A stretch of 64,000 nucleotides of DNA, from positions 124,001-188,000 of the forward strand of contig JAEANN010000024.1 in the NCBI GenBank assembly GCA_016841965.1, written 5' to 3'. The first letter of the stretch is position 1. Every line of letters begins with the position of its first letter. The DNA is from Candidatus Roseilinea mizusawaensis (GTDB lineage Bacteria > Chloroflexota > Anaerolineae > J036 > Brachytrichaceae). This document shows positions 34,628-42,765 of this stretch, piece by piece. The notes below the pieces were generated by a model. The model searched no databases. It had not been told where the DNA came from and saw only the letters and a list, made by a program, of their open reading frames with translations. The position numbers and the translations under genes were made by a program.

Positions 34628-34721
34628 TTGTGGTGTGTAGTGCCGGCCAGCCAAAGTAGCCCAGCCGCTCACCGGGCAGCCGGCATACGATGCCATGCTC
34701 ACTGACCAAATGTTTGCTCAT
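34575..34721 (-). pseudogene. 5' remnant of a sialidase-like (BNR) hydrolase gene
   Basis: 48 codons opened by an ATG that overlaps the GH2 stop (ATGA) with GGAGAA eight bases before. SEHGIVCRLPGERLGYFGWPAL is the start of bacterial sialidase/BNR-type proteins; the next residues (HTTTTTQLL...) are encoded by low-complexity GT-rich DNA (34616-34642) and then by the back strand of the OsmC gene. Only about the first 30 of several hundred residues remain, so it is a 3'-truncated gene. Confidence 0.55.
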
Positions 34722-36478
34722 GGGATGTTCTCCTTGCGATAGAGATCTGCCAGCGCCGCACATGCCAGCTTGGGCCGGCGCGCGTAATCGACCATCCCTT
34801 TCAGGTTCAACTCGTTCCAGTAGCCATTGTGCACTTTCGAGGGGTCTCGATAGTCGCTGAAGCAGAAGGGGAAGGTGCCCACAATCTGGGGATACGTTTC
34901 GGCCAGCGCGAAGATGGCGCGCAACAAGTCGGCATGATAGTTCTCTGACCACAGATCGCGGCTGTGGGAGTGGAAGCCGGCGACCGAGTCCGCGCCGAAC
35001 TCGGTCAGCAATAGAGCCAGGTTCTGCTGTCGGGCCAACACCTCATCCAGCATCTGGCGCATGGGCGACAGGTCGATGGGGCGCGGTGTTGCGTCGCCCG
35101 TCGTCGCCTCAGACGCAGCCGGCGCATCGATCTGGTCATACCAGCCCCAGTACGAATTGACGCCCAGCACGTCCACCATATCGGCAACCGAGCCGACGAT
35201 GCCATAGAGCGCCGCATACGAGATCAGGCGGGTGGGGTCTTCGGCGCGGATCACATCGGCCAGCGCGCGGAAGAACGGCGCAGCTTCGGGGTTGTGCGTG
35301 TTGCACTCATTGCCGATGCCATAGATGGCGACGCAGGCGTGATTGCGCGCTGCAGCAACCATCTCGCGCGCCATTTGCTGCGCCAGATCGCGCCAGGCCG
35401 GATCGACGAAGCAGGTGTGGGTTTCCTCGTCGCCGGGGTGATAACAGTAGGTGGGTGGCTCGATCCACACCAGCAGACCAAGCCGGTCGGCTGCGGCGTA
35501 GAAACATTCGTCCATCGGATAGTGACAGCGCACCGCGTTACAGCCCATCTGCTTCATCAGGCGCAAATCGGCTTCCACCTGCTCCGGCGTCATCACCAGG
35601 CCGGTGATGGGCGAGTCGTACACGTAGCAGATGCCTTTGAGCGTGATGGATTCGCCGTTGAGATGAATGCGGCGAATGCCGTCCGCGCCGGCTTTCATCT
35701 CGATGGTGCGAAAGCCGCATTCAAAGTCGTGGCCGTCCACCACTGCGCGCGTTTCGTCGAGCAATTCAATCGTCACCGGCTCCAGATGTGGCTCCTCCGG
35801 CGACCAAGCCGGCGTGTCGAAGAACGGCACGCGCAGTTCAAAGAAGCCGTCGGCGTCAATCAAGTCTTCCCACGATAGACCTTTGCTGCGCGCGCGCACG
35901 ATCAGGCCGGGGCGCATCTCGCGCACGTAGCCCTGCGCGATCAATTCGCTATTGTCGTGGGCAGGGATCGCCTGCAAGCGCAGATCGCACAACACGGGGC
36001 CGGCGCAGATCTCCAGCGTCACGCTGCGATGGATGCCGCCGTAATTGAAGTAACCCAGACAGGGCGGCCACTTGATCGTGGTGGCGCGGTTGTCCACCTG
36101 CACCGCGATATGATTGCGCCCCGGCTTCAGCGCTGCTGCGCAATCCAGCTCGAACGCGGTGTAGCCGCCTTCGTGCGCGCCGATGAACTGGCCGTTGAGA
36201 TATACCCGGCACAGATAGTTCACCCCGCCAAAGCGCAGCCGGGCCGTCGCGCCGGGCGGCAACTCGGGCGCGTCGAACTCGCGGGCGTACCAGCACACGC
36301 CCTCGAAAATGTCGTAGCGTTCGGCCAGCTTTTGCCACACGCCGGGCACGGGCGCTTTCAACCAGTGTCGCCGGCTGATATCCGGCTGCTGATATCCGCC
36401 GTGGATCGCGTGATATTTGGGGTCGAGATCGGCCACGAAATCCCACAGCCCATCCAAAGCAATCATCGTTCTATTCAT
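34718..36478 (-). CDS. GH2-family glycosidase, beta-glucuronidase-like
   Basis: 586 residues, close to GusA in length. Jelly-roll domain (LDGLWDFVADLDPKYHA...HWLKAPVPGVWQKL...WYAREFDAP), Ig-like domain, then the TIM barrel starting GFRTIEMKADGIRRIHLNG-like and MKQMGCNAVRCHYPMDECFYAAADRLGLLVW. Predicted acid/base Glu is in GIGNECNTHN (about residue 390) and the nucleophile in LLLTEFGADS (about 492). The usual NEP is NEC here. Beta-glucuronidase, -galactosidase or a related activity. No signal peptide, so cytoplasmic. Divergent from a second sugar transporter whose substrate it may process. Confidence 0.9.
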   Translation of the reverse strand: MNRTMIALDGLWDFVADLDPKYHAIHGGYQQPDISRRHWLKAPVPGVWQKLAERYDIFEGVCWYAREFDAPELPPGATARLRFGGVNYLCRVYLNGQFIGAHEGGYTAFELDCAAALKPGRNHIAVQVDNRATTIKWPPCLGYFNYGGIHRSVTLEICAGPVLCDLRLQAIPAHDNSELIAQGYVREMRPGLIVRARSKGLSWEDLIDADGFFELRVPFFDTPAWSPEEPHLEPVTIELLDETRAVVDGHDFECGFRTIEMKAGADGIRRIHLNGESITLKGICYVYDSPITGLVMTPEQVEADLRLMKQMGCNAVRCHYPMDECFYAAADRLGLLVWIEPPTYCYHPGDEETHTCFVDPAWRDLAQQMAREMVAAARNHACVAIYGIGNECNTHNPEAAPFFRALADVIRAEDPTRLISYAALYGIVGSVADMVDVLGVNSYWGWYDQIDAPAASEATTGDATPRPIDLSPMRQMLDEVLARQQNLALLLTEFGADSVAGFHSHSRDLWSENYHADLLRAIFALAETYPQIVGTFPFCFSDYRDPSKVHNGYWNELNLKGMVDYARRPKLACAALADLYRKENIP

Positions 36479-36484
36479 GGCTTA

Positions 36485-36512
36485 ATTCTAAAATCTAAAA
36501 TTCATCATCGCA
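36485..36512. repeat. Short heptanucleotide array upstream of the GH2 gene
   Basis: Four 7-base units: ATTCTAA, AATCTAA, AATTCAT, CATCGCA, of the same ATCTAAA/ATCCAAA type as the end of the array at 10625. Six bases before the GH2 start codon, where a ribosome site is expected. Confidence 0.55.
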
Positions 36513-36671
36513 TGGCGGGTGTGCCTGATCCTCTGGACCGGTCGCAGCTTTCCAGCCATTTGATCACGCGATCCGCGTAGCTGGCCCGCGGTGACAGAGA
36601 CAGATGTCCGCAGCCGGCGCGTTGATCAATCAGTTGCAGCGGCCAGCCTGCCGGCGCTGGGTTGAGTGTGC

Positions 36672-36710
36672 TGGCCGATATATGGCCGATATTTGGCCGT
36701 GATTGGCGTG
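36672..36710. promoter_or_regulatory. Tandem TGGCCGATAT operator-like motif
   Basis: TGGCCGATATA, TGGCCGATATT, TGGCCGTGAT and TGGCGTG follow each other at 11, 11 and 10 bases, about one helical turn each, 120-158 bases before the binding-protein start and 194-232 before the GH2 start. The spacing would place repressor or activator monomers on one face of the DNA. Confidence 0.45.
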
Positions 36711-36829
36711 CACACCGATGCGCGCTGATTAATATGAAGGTAGTCAGGCATCGTCCGCTGCTCTTCAGGAGAGAGTGAGGACTTCCTGCCCGTGAATAAT
36801 CTGTTCCAGATCTAGCGAGGAGAGGTAAC

Positions 36830-38203
36830 ATGAAACCCGTTTCGCGACGTGAATTTCTGAAGGTGGCTGGTCTTGGCGCGGCTGCAACTGCGCTGGCTGC
36901 CTGCGCGCCGTCTGCTGCGCCGGCACCCAACCCGGCTGAGCCGGCGGCCGGCGAGGTGAAAGAAGCGCCGGCGGCCGTGTCGTCCGGCGAGTTGGAAGGC
37001 AAACTGGTGTTCTGGGGCCATCAGGATCACCCAATCTACAGCGCCGGCCAGGCCTTCATGAAAAAGTACCCGAAGGTGGTGTTCGAACAGCCAGAAATGG
37101 CCGAATGGGATAAGGCCGTTGAATCAGCGCTGGCCGCCGGCAGCGGTCTGCCCGACATGGTCTGGCACGAGGCCACCAACGTGCAACGCGACGCGCGGCG
37201 TGGCATTCTGCTGGATGTGACCGACGTGGTGAAGAAGCACGAGGCAGAGCTGGCGCCGGCAAAGCTGTCCGAGGCGCTGTATCAGGGCAAGTACTGGGGG
37301 ATGCCCGGCGACATCACACCTAACAATCTGTGGTGGCGGCCTGATCTGGTCGAGAAGGCCGGCGTTGGCCCGATCACCGAAGACATCAAGTACGATGAAT
37401 TCTTGCAGATGGCCAAAGAGGTCAAGGCCAAAACCGATGCCAGCCTGTTTGTGATGGAAGAGACTTTTGACGGTCAGGGCACGCTGATGTTCGCCGTGCC
37501 GTTCTATGCGCTGGGCGGCAACTTCACCGACGAGACGGGCGAACAGGTGCTGCTGGACAACGAGATTGGGATGCAGGCGATGGAGTACGCCAAGCAGGCC
37601 TGGGACACCGGCGCCGGCCTGAACGCCGGCTGGTTCTCGCCGCCGTATTGGGGCGCCATCAAGGAAAACAAGCTGGCCGGCACCTACTCGCCGCCCTGGA
37701 TGCGCGGTTTCTTCCAGACCGAAGTGACAACGCCGGAACAGGGGCAAGGCAAGTGGCGCAACCAGCTCGTGCCCGTCTACCCCGGCGCAGTGGCGCGCAC
37801 CAACGTGTGGGGTGGCGCGACGCTGGTCTCCTTCTCCACAAACCCACAGCCCGATCTGGTCAAGGCATTCATGGAATTCACCTTCTGCACGATGGAAGGC
37901 GCGCAGGTCACGGGCGATTGGGGCATCATCCCGCCCTATATCCCCTGGCTCAAGTCTGAGTTCAAGAACGCCAAACAGACGCTGTTCGAGGCCGGCTGGG
38001 ATTGGACAGGTGAAGTCGTCAAGGCCATGAATCAAATGCGCAACGACTTTTACCGCATGCCGGGCTATGGCATCGCCTACGGCGCGTTGGGCAAGTTCGT
38101 GCCGGCCATGCTGCGCGGCGAGAAGTCGATCAAAGACGGCATGAAGGAATATGGCGACTATGTGCGCAGCGAGAACGCCAAGCTGCTCGAGTCGCTCAAG
38201 TAA
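36830..38203 (+). CDS. Sugar ABC transporter substrate-binding lipoprotein
   Basis: 457-residue family 1 solute-binding protein. MKPVSRREFLKVAGLGAAATALAAC carries both a twin-arginine motif and a lipobox (Cys25). A Pro/Ala/Glu linker precedes GKLVFWGHQDHPIYSAGQAFMKKYPKVVFEQPEMAEWDKAVESALAAGSGLPDMVW. Aromatic-rich ligand-cleft segments include WGMPGDITPNNLWWRPDLVEKAG and AGWFSPPYWGAI. Head of a plus-strand operon with two permeases. Ribosome site GAGGAGAGG eight bases before the ATG. Confidence 0.93.
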   Translation: MKPVSRREFLKVAGLGAAATALAACAPSAAPAPNPAEPAAGEVKEAPAAVSSGELEGKLVFWGHQDHPIYSAGQAFMKKYPKVVFEQPEMAEWDKAVESALAAGSGLPDMVWHEATNVQRDARRGILLDVTDVVKKHEAELAPAKLSEALYQGKYWGMPGDITPNNLWWRPDLVEKAGVGPITEDIKYDEFLQMAKEVKAKTDASLFVMEETFDGQGTLMFAVPFYALGGNFTDETGEQVLLDNEIGMQAMEYAKQAWDTGAGLNAGWFSPPYWGAIKENKLAGTYSPPWMRGFFQTEVTTPEQGQGKWRNQLVPVYPGAVARTNVWGGATLVSFSTNPQPDLVKAFMEFTFCTMEGAQVTGDWGIIPPYIPWLKSEFKNAKQTLFEAGWDWTGEVVKAMNQMRNDFYRMPGYGIAYGALGKFVPAMLRGEKSIKDGMKEYGDYVRSENAKLLESLK

Positions 38204-38221
38204 ACACCCCCGCCGCTCTGC

Positions 38222-38338
38222 GGCCAGGCTGCGCCAGATGGTGCGCAGCGTGGCCCCACTGTCGGCAGTGTCCGTTTCGTGATGCCAACCGCCAGGAGTG
38301 CCAGGCCGGCTCGTTGCGGCTCGCCGCTCCTGGCGGTT
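38222..38338 (+). terminator. Two stem-loops between binding protein and permease genes
   Basis: First hairpin at 38222-38255: arms GGCCAGGCTGCGCC and GGTGCGCAGCGTGGCC with one mismatch and one bulge, four-base loop. Second at 38287-38338: perfect 12-base arms AACCGCCAGGAG/CTCCTGGCGGTT. No T-run. As in the first transporter set, these probably stabilise the binding-protein message or reduce read-through. Confidence 0.6.
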
Positions 38339-38353
38339 GCGTTATCCTTCCCC

Positions 38354-38380
38354 TGCAAAGCGTGCAAAGCCTGCAAAGGA
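38354..38380 (+). repeat. 9-base tandem repeat
   Basis: Three 9-base units, TGCAAAGCG, TGCAAAGCC, TGCAAAGGA, 45 bases before the permease start. Confidence 0.7.
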
Positions 38381-38425
38381 TGACGTGTGACGATTCGCGT
38401 TCGAGAGACGTATTGAGAGGTATCT

Positions 38426-39394
38426 ATGGCAGCAAAGGCTCCTCCCCTGCCTGTGAGTCGGTCGAGCGTAGGCGCCCATCGCCGGCCCGATGCGCGCAGC
38501 GTGTTGCGCGAGATGTGGAAGCATCGCACGGACTATTTATTCATCTCGCCGTTCTACATCCTGTTCGCCGTCTTTGGCATTTACCCGTTGCTCTTCGGCA
38601 TCCAGCTCAGCCTGTCGCGCTGGCAGCCTGGTCGGGACATGACATGGGTCGGTTTGCAGAACTACCAAACCCTGATTTTCACCGATCCGGAGTTGGGCCG
38701 GGCGTTGTTGAACACGCTGGCCATGCTGCTATGGATTCTGCCGACCGGCCTGGGCGGCGCGCTGATTCTGGCCGTCATGCTGAACGCCCGGCGGCTGGCC
38801 GGCCGGGGGTTCTTTCGCACCATCTTCTTCCTGCCCTTCGTCACCTCGCAGGTCATTGTTGCCATTGTCTTCCAGCAGTTGCTTGACAAGAACTATGGCT
38901 GGGTCAACTTGCTGCTGGGCAAAATCGGGCTTGGGCCGGTTCCCTGGTTGACAGAAACCATCCCTGCGCAGATCTCCATCACCCTGTTGTTGCACTGGAT
39001 GGGCATCGGCACCAATGTGTTGATCTTCCTCGGCGCGCTGCAATCCATCGACCGCGAGCTGTATGAAGCTGCCGAGATCGATGGCGCGACCAGTACACAG
39101 CAATTCTTCAATGTCACCTTTCCGCTCATCCGGCCGGTGATGCTCTTCATGGTCATTACGGCTACCATCGGCCTGATTAACCTGTACGCGCCGGTGAAAC
39201 TGCTCACCAACGGCGGGCCGGAAGGCACCACCCTGACGCTGTTCATGCGCATGATCGACCTGATGACATCGGTGCGTTACGGCGAGGGGGCCGGCTTTGG
39301 TTTCATCATGGGCGGCATTGTGCTCCTCATCACGCTGCTCCAGATGAAATTCCTGAGCGGCTGGTGGACCGTGGAGGGCAATCTGAAGCAGTAG
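38426..39394 (+). CDS. Sugar ABC transporter permease, MalF type
   Basis: 322 residues, six helices after a 35-residue soluble N-terminus; DYLFISPFYILFAVFGIYPLLFGIQLSLSRW is the first helix. The EAA loop is YEAAEIDGATSTQQFFNVTFPLIRPVML. A conserved periplasmic LLTNGGPEGTTLTL follows. Pairs with the next gene. No ATPase subunit in the operon. Confidence 0.93.
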   Translation: MAAKAPPLPVSRSSVGAHRRPDARSVLREMWKHRTDYLFISPFYILFAVFGIYPLLFGIQLSLSRWQPGRDMTWVGLQNYQTLIFTDPELGRALLNTLAMLLWILPTGLGGALILAVMLNARRLAGRGFFRTIFFLPFVTSQVIVAIVFQQLLDKNYGWVNLLLGKIGLGPVPWLTETIPAQISITLLLHWMGIGTNVLIFLGALQSIDRELYEAAEIDGATSTQQFFNVTFPLIRPVMLFMVITATIGLINLYAPVKLLTNGGPEGTTLTLFMRMIDLMTSVRYGEGAGFGFIMGGIVLLITLLQMKFLSGWWTVEGNLKQ

Positions 39395-39419
39395 CGCGCT
39401 CTGGCGCCAGGAGGTTTGC

Positions 39420-40364
39420 ATGGCAACACAGATGTCTTCTGCAGCGACAGTGCCAGTTCCCACCAGGCCGGCCGTTAAGACCCGGCGCAGTGTCAACGCG
39501 CGCCAGGTCATCCGCTATGGCCTGCTGTATGCGTTCCTGATCGCCCTGTCGATCATCTTTTTGTTTCCGTTCTATTCGATGGTCATCGGTTCAATGATGC
39601 CCAAAGACGAATTGTTCCGGCTCTACCCGGTATTGTGGCCCCCCGATGGGCCGACGCTGACCGCGTACCGGCTGCTGCTCAAAATTGACGTGACCACCAC
39701 CATCCAGAACCTAGAGCGCTTTCACATCCTGCGCTATATCTTCAACTCGTTGCTGTTGGCGACGGTGGCCGTCTTGTTGCAGGTTTTCTTCAATACTCTG
39801 GCCGGCTATGTGTTTGCCAAGCGCCAGTTCCCCTTCAAGAACCAGTTGTTCGCGTTCATCCTGCTGACCATGCTGATGCCGACGGCGATCAACTTTGTGC
39901 CGTTCTACATTTTGATTGGCCGGCTGGGCTGGATGAACACCTATCTGCCGTTCTGGATCCCCGGCGCAGCCAGCGCGTTTGGCATTTTCATGATGCGCCA
40001 GTTCATCGTGTCCACTATTCCCGATGAGTTGATTGACTCGGCCACCATCGACGGCGCCTCGCAGATCATGATCGTCACGCGCATCGTCATGCCCATCATG
40101 GCCGGCGGTATGGTGGTGTTGGGAATTCTCGGTTTCGTCAGCGTGTACAACGAGTTTGTGCTGTCCTCGCTCATTTTGAAAGACAACGATATTCGCACCG
40201 TGCAAGTGGCGCTGGCCAACTTCAAGGGCACCAGCATTCGCGCGCCCATGTACGACCTGATGTTCGCCGGCAGTGTCATGGCCACCATCCCCTTGTTGCT
40301 GATCTTCTTCGTGTTCCAGCGCAAGATCATCCAGGGCATCATGTCTGGCGCGATTAAGGGATGA
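39420..40364 (+). CDS. Sugar ABC transporter permease, MalG type
   Basis: 314 residues; first helix IRYGLLYAFLIALSIIFLFPFYSMVIGSMM. EAA loop is IDSATIDGASQIMIVTRIVMPIMAGGMVVLG, ending with FFVFQRKIIQGIMSGAIKG. Last gene of the operon, followed 25 bases later by an intrinsic terminator. Ribosome site AGGAGG eight bases before the start. Confidence 0.93.
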   Translation: MATQMSSAATVPVPTRPAVKTRRSVNARQVIRYGLLYAFLIALSIIFLFPFYSMVIGSMMPKDELFRLYPVLWPPDGPTLTAYRLLLKIDVTTTIQNLERFHILRYIFNSLLLATVAVLLQVFFNTLAGYVFAKRQFPFKNQLFAFILLTMLMPTAINFVPFYILIGRLGWMNTYLPFWIPGAASAFGIFMMRQFIVSTIPDELIDSATIDGASQIMIVTRIVMPIMAGGMVVLGILGFVSVYNEFVLSSLILKDNDIRTVQVALANFKGTSIRAPMYDLMFAGSVMATIPLLLIFFVFQRKIIQGIMSGAIKG

Positions 40365-40388
40365 TCGCCGGCGAACCGTCAGCGCAAC

Positions 40389-40424
40389 GGCCCCCGTTCC
40401 ATCCAGGAGTGGGGGCTTTTGTTT
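40389..40424 (+). terminator. Intrinsic terminator of the second sugar operon
   Basis: GCCCCC at 40389-40394 pairs with GGGGGC at 40410-40415, followed at once by TTTTGTTTT. The clearest rho-independent terminator in the window. Confidence 0.75.
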
Positions 40425-40446
40425 TCGGCCATCGTCATAGGGTACG

Positions 40447-42717
40447 ATGGGCGCGTCTCAGTCCATGCAACCCGAGGATGTCCGAATGGTCGAGTCGAAC
40501 ATGATCGAGCGTCAGTCGCAGCAGGCCGCATCTGGCGTGACTTTTGAGCGCCTGTTGGAGGCCGAACAGGGTGATGTGCAGGAGCGCTATCAACGCTATC
40601 TGCTGGTTCTGTTGCTTGTGCTGGTGTGGGGCGCAGCCTTGCGCTGGACCTTGCTGAACAGCACCCCCGGTGGCTCAGCCTCGCACTGGCCGACGCTGGT
40701 GGCATTGCTGGCTGCGTTGGGCTTGAGCTGGGGGTTGCGCCGCCAGACACGCCCGGCCATGACAACATCTCTGGTCGGTTTGCTGCTTGCGATTGCTCTG
40801 GAAGGCTGGTTCAACCCCGGCCTGTTACCCCTGCTGTTGTTTGCGCCCTGGACTGTGCTGGTTGCTGCCGTCGCGCCGACCGGTGTGCTGCTTGCTGCCA
40901 GCGCCGTGTGCGTCGCGCTCATCACGGCCCTGGCCGGACGTTTGCCCGATCCACCGGCGGTCATGCTGCCGGCGGGCGTGTCGCTGCTTGCCGCCACCGC
41001 TGTCGCGTGGATCGCCTCGCGCCCGATTTTCGACAGCCTCAGCATGGCCCTATACAGCGCCAGCGACGCCATTCGCGCCCGCGATGAGTTGCGCGAGCAG
41101 CGCCAGCAACTTGCGCAGACCGTCAAGATGCTCGACGAGGCGCTGTATCGCCAAAGCCGGCTCAGCACGTCGCTCATTCTGGCTCGCCAGCAGGCCGAGG
41201 AAGCCCGCCAGTTGAAGGTGCGCTTCGCCAACATGATCAGCCACGAGATTCGCACGCCGCTCAACATCATTATCAGCTTCAGCGAAGTGATGGCCAATGC
41301 GCCAGAGAGCTATGGCTTGCGCGAGTGGCCGGCCAGTCTGCGCGCCGATGTGAACGAAATCTACCGCGCCGGCAAACATCTGCTTGGACTGATCAACGAC
41401 GTGCTCGAACTCGCTCAGGTCGAAGCCAATCGCGTGATCCTCAAGCGCGAGCGTGTGCCGTTGCTCGAGGTCGTCGAGCAAGCCATTGCCCTGACGCGCG
41501 GCTGGTTCGATCATGCCGGCCTGTCGCTCGACCTGCAAGTGGCCGGCGACATTCCCGACATGCTCATTGACCGCGTGCGCATCCGTCAGGTGTTGTTGAA
41601 CCTGCTCAGCAATGCGCGGCACTACACGGCCCAAGGTGGCGTGACGGTGCGCGTCGAGCGGTTGGCAGATGAAGTCGTCGTGAGTGTGCGCGACACCGGC
41701 ACAGGCATCTCGCGCGAGAACTTGCAGCATCTGTTCGATGAGTTCACCCGCTTTGCCGAATCTGTCGATGCAATGGCCGGCTCGGGTCTGGGCCTGGCAA
41801 TCAGCCGCCTGTTTATCCAGTTGCACGGTGGGCGCATGTGGGCCGAGAGCGCCGGCGTGCCCGGCCTCGGCACAACGGTGTTCTTCACATTGCCTCTCAG
41901 TGCGGCGGCGGCGCTCAGCGAGCCGCGTGACGCCGGGCGTGACACGGAGTACTGGCAGTCCCGTTACGACCAGGCGCGAGCGGAGCGCGTGGTGCTGGTT
42001 GCCGCCGATGACCCGACCACCGTTCAAGTGGCGGCGCGCTTGTTCGCCAATCAAGGTCGGATTGTGACCAGTTCCGTGGCCGGCGCGCCCCAGATGCTGC
42101 ATCAGCACGAGCCGGACGCAGTTGTAGTGCTGGCCGAAGGTCGCGCCCTTCAGCATGACGTGATCGACGCGCTTCGGCGCTGGAGAGCGCCGGTGGTGAC
42201 GTGTGAGTTAGATGTGTCGGCCGGCTTGAAGCGCCTCGATTTGGCTGACGCCGACGCCATCAACGGCTGGCTGGTCAAGCCCATCACGCGCGATGATTTG
42301 ATCTCTGCATTGTTATCGGCTGCGCCCAATGCCCGCCTGGTGCTGTCTATCGAAGACGATGCGCAGATGTCGCGCTTCTACGAGGTGGCGCTGGCGCGCG
42401 ACCAGCGACTGCCCAACTCGCCGCGCGTGCTCAATGTCAGTCGGGCTGCCGATGTGCTGCCCGTTCTCAACGAGCGTCTGCCCGATGTCGTGTTACTCGA
42501 CCTCAACCTGGGCGATGCGTCGGGATGGGATGTGCTGGCCGCTATCCGCAAACGCTGGCCCAGCCGCGAGTTGCCGGTCATTGTGGTGACGGCTATGGAT
42601 CGCTTTGGCTTGCCGGCGCTCCAGTCGCGCGCGATCGGCGTGACCCGCCTTTCAACCTTCGGTCAGCGCGAAACAGTGCTGTGCCTGCAAAATGTGCTCG
42701 AGGCGGTGTTGGCGTGA
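40447..42717 (+). CDS. Hybrid histidine kinase with two C-terminal receivers
   Basis: 756 residues. Five or six helices in the first 210 residues (YLLVLLLVLVWGAALRWTLL onward), a coiled linker, then HisKA with NMISHEIRTPLN (phospho-His near residue 266), and an HATPase with NLLSNARHYT (N box) and GSGLGLAISRLFIQLHGGR (G box). The first receiver-like domain (VVLVAADDPTTVQVAARLF) lacks the phosphorylatable Asp: its beta-3 reads DAVVVLAEG. The second (LVLSIEDDAQMSRFYEVAL) keeps Asp in DVVLLDLNLGDASGWDVL, but the conserved Lys is not obvious. Signal unknown. Followed by, and perhaps working with, the receiver protein at 43833. Confidence 0.9.
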   Translation: MGASQSMQPEDVRMVESNMIERQSQQAASGVTFERLLEAEQGDVQERYQRYLLVLLLVLVWGAALRWTLLNSTPGGSASHWPTLVALLAALGLSWGLRRQTRPAMTTSLVGLLLAIALEGWFNPGLLPLLLFAPWTVLVAAVAPTGVLLAASAVCVALITALAGRLPDPPAVMLPAGVSLLAATAVAWIASRPIFDSLSMALYSASDAIRARDELREQRQQLAQTVKMLDEALYRQSRLSTSLILARQQAEEARQLKVRFANMISHEIRTPLNIIISFSEVMANAPESYGLREWPASLRADVNEIYRAGKHLLGLINDVLELAQVEANRVILKRERVPLLEVVEQAIALTRGWFDHAGLSLDLQVAGDIPDMLIDRVRIRQVLLNLLSNARHYTAQGGVTVRVERLADEVVVSVRDTGTGISRENLQHLFDEFTRFAESVDAMAGSGLGLAISRLFIQLHGGRMWAESAGVPGLGTTVFFTLPLSAAAALSEPRDAGRDTEYWQSRYDQARAERVVLVAADDPTTVQVAARLFANQGRIVTSSVAGAPQMLHQHEPDAVVVLAEGRALQHDVIDALRRWRAPVVTCELDVSAGLKRLDLADADAINGWLVKPITRDDLISALLSAAPNARLVLSIEDDAQMSRFYEVALARDQRLPNSPRVLNVSRAADVLPVLNERLPDVVLLDLNLGDASGWDVLAAIRKRWPSRELPVIVVTAMDRFGLPALQSRAIGVTRLSTFGQRETVLCLQNVLEAVLA

Positions 42718-42765
42718 GCGGATAACCGGGCGCGATGGACAGGTGCGGCGCTACAATCCTCAGCC

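Larger units (their letters stand above)
36479..36829. other. Divergent regulatory region of the second sugar transporter
   Basis: 351 bases without a gene between the GH2 gene (minus) and the binding protein (plus). Contains a short heptanucleotide array by the GH2 start, a helically phased tandem motif at 36672-36710, and a GAGGAGAGG ribosome site before 36830. Confidence 0.7.
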
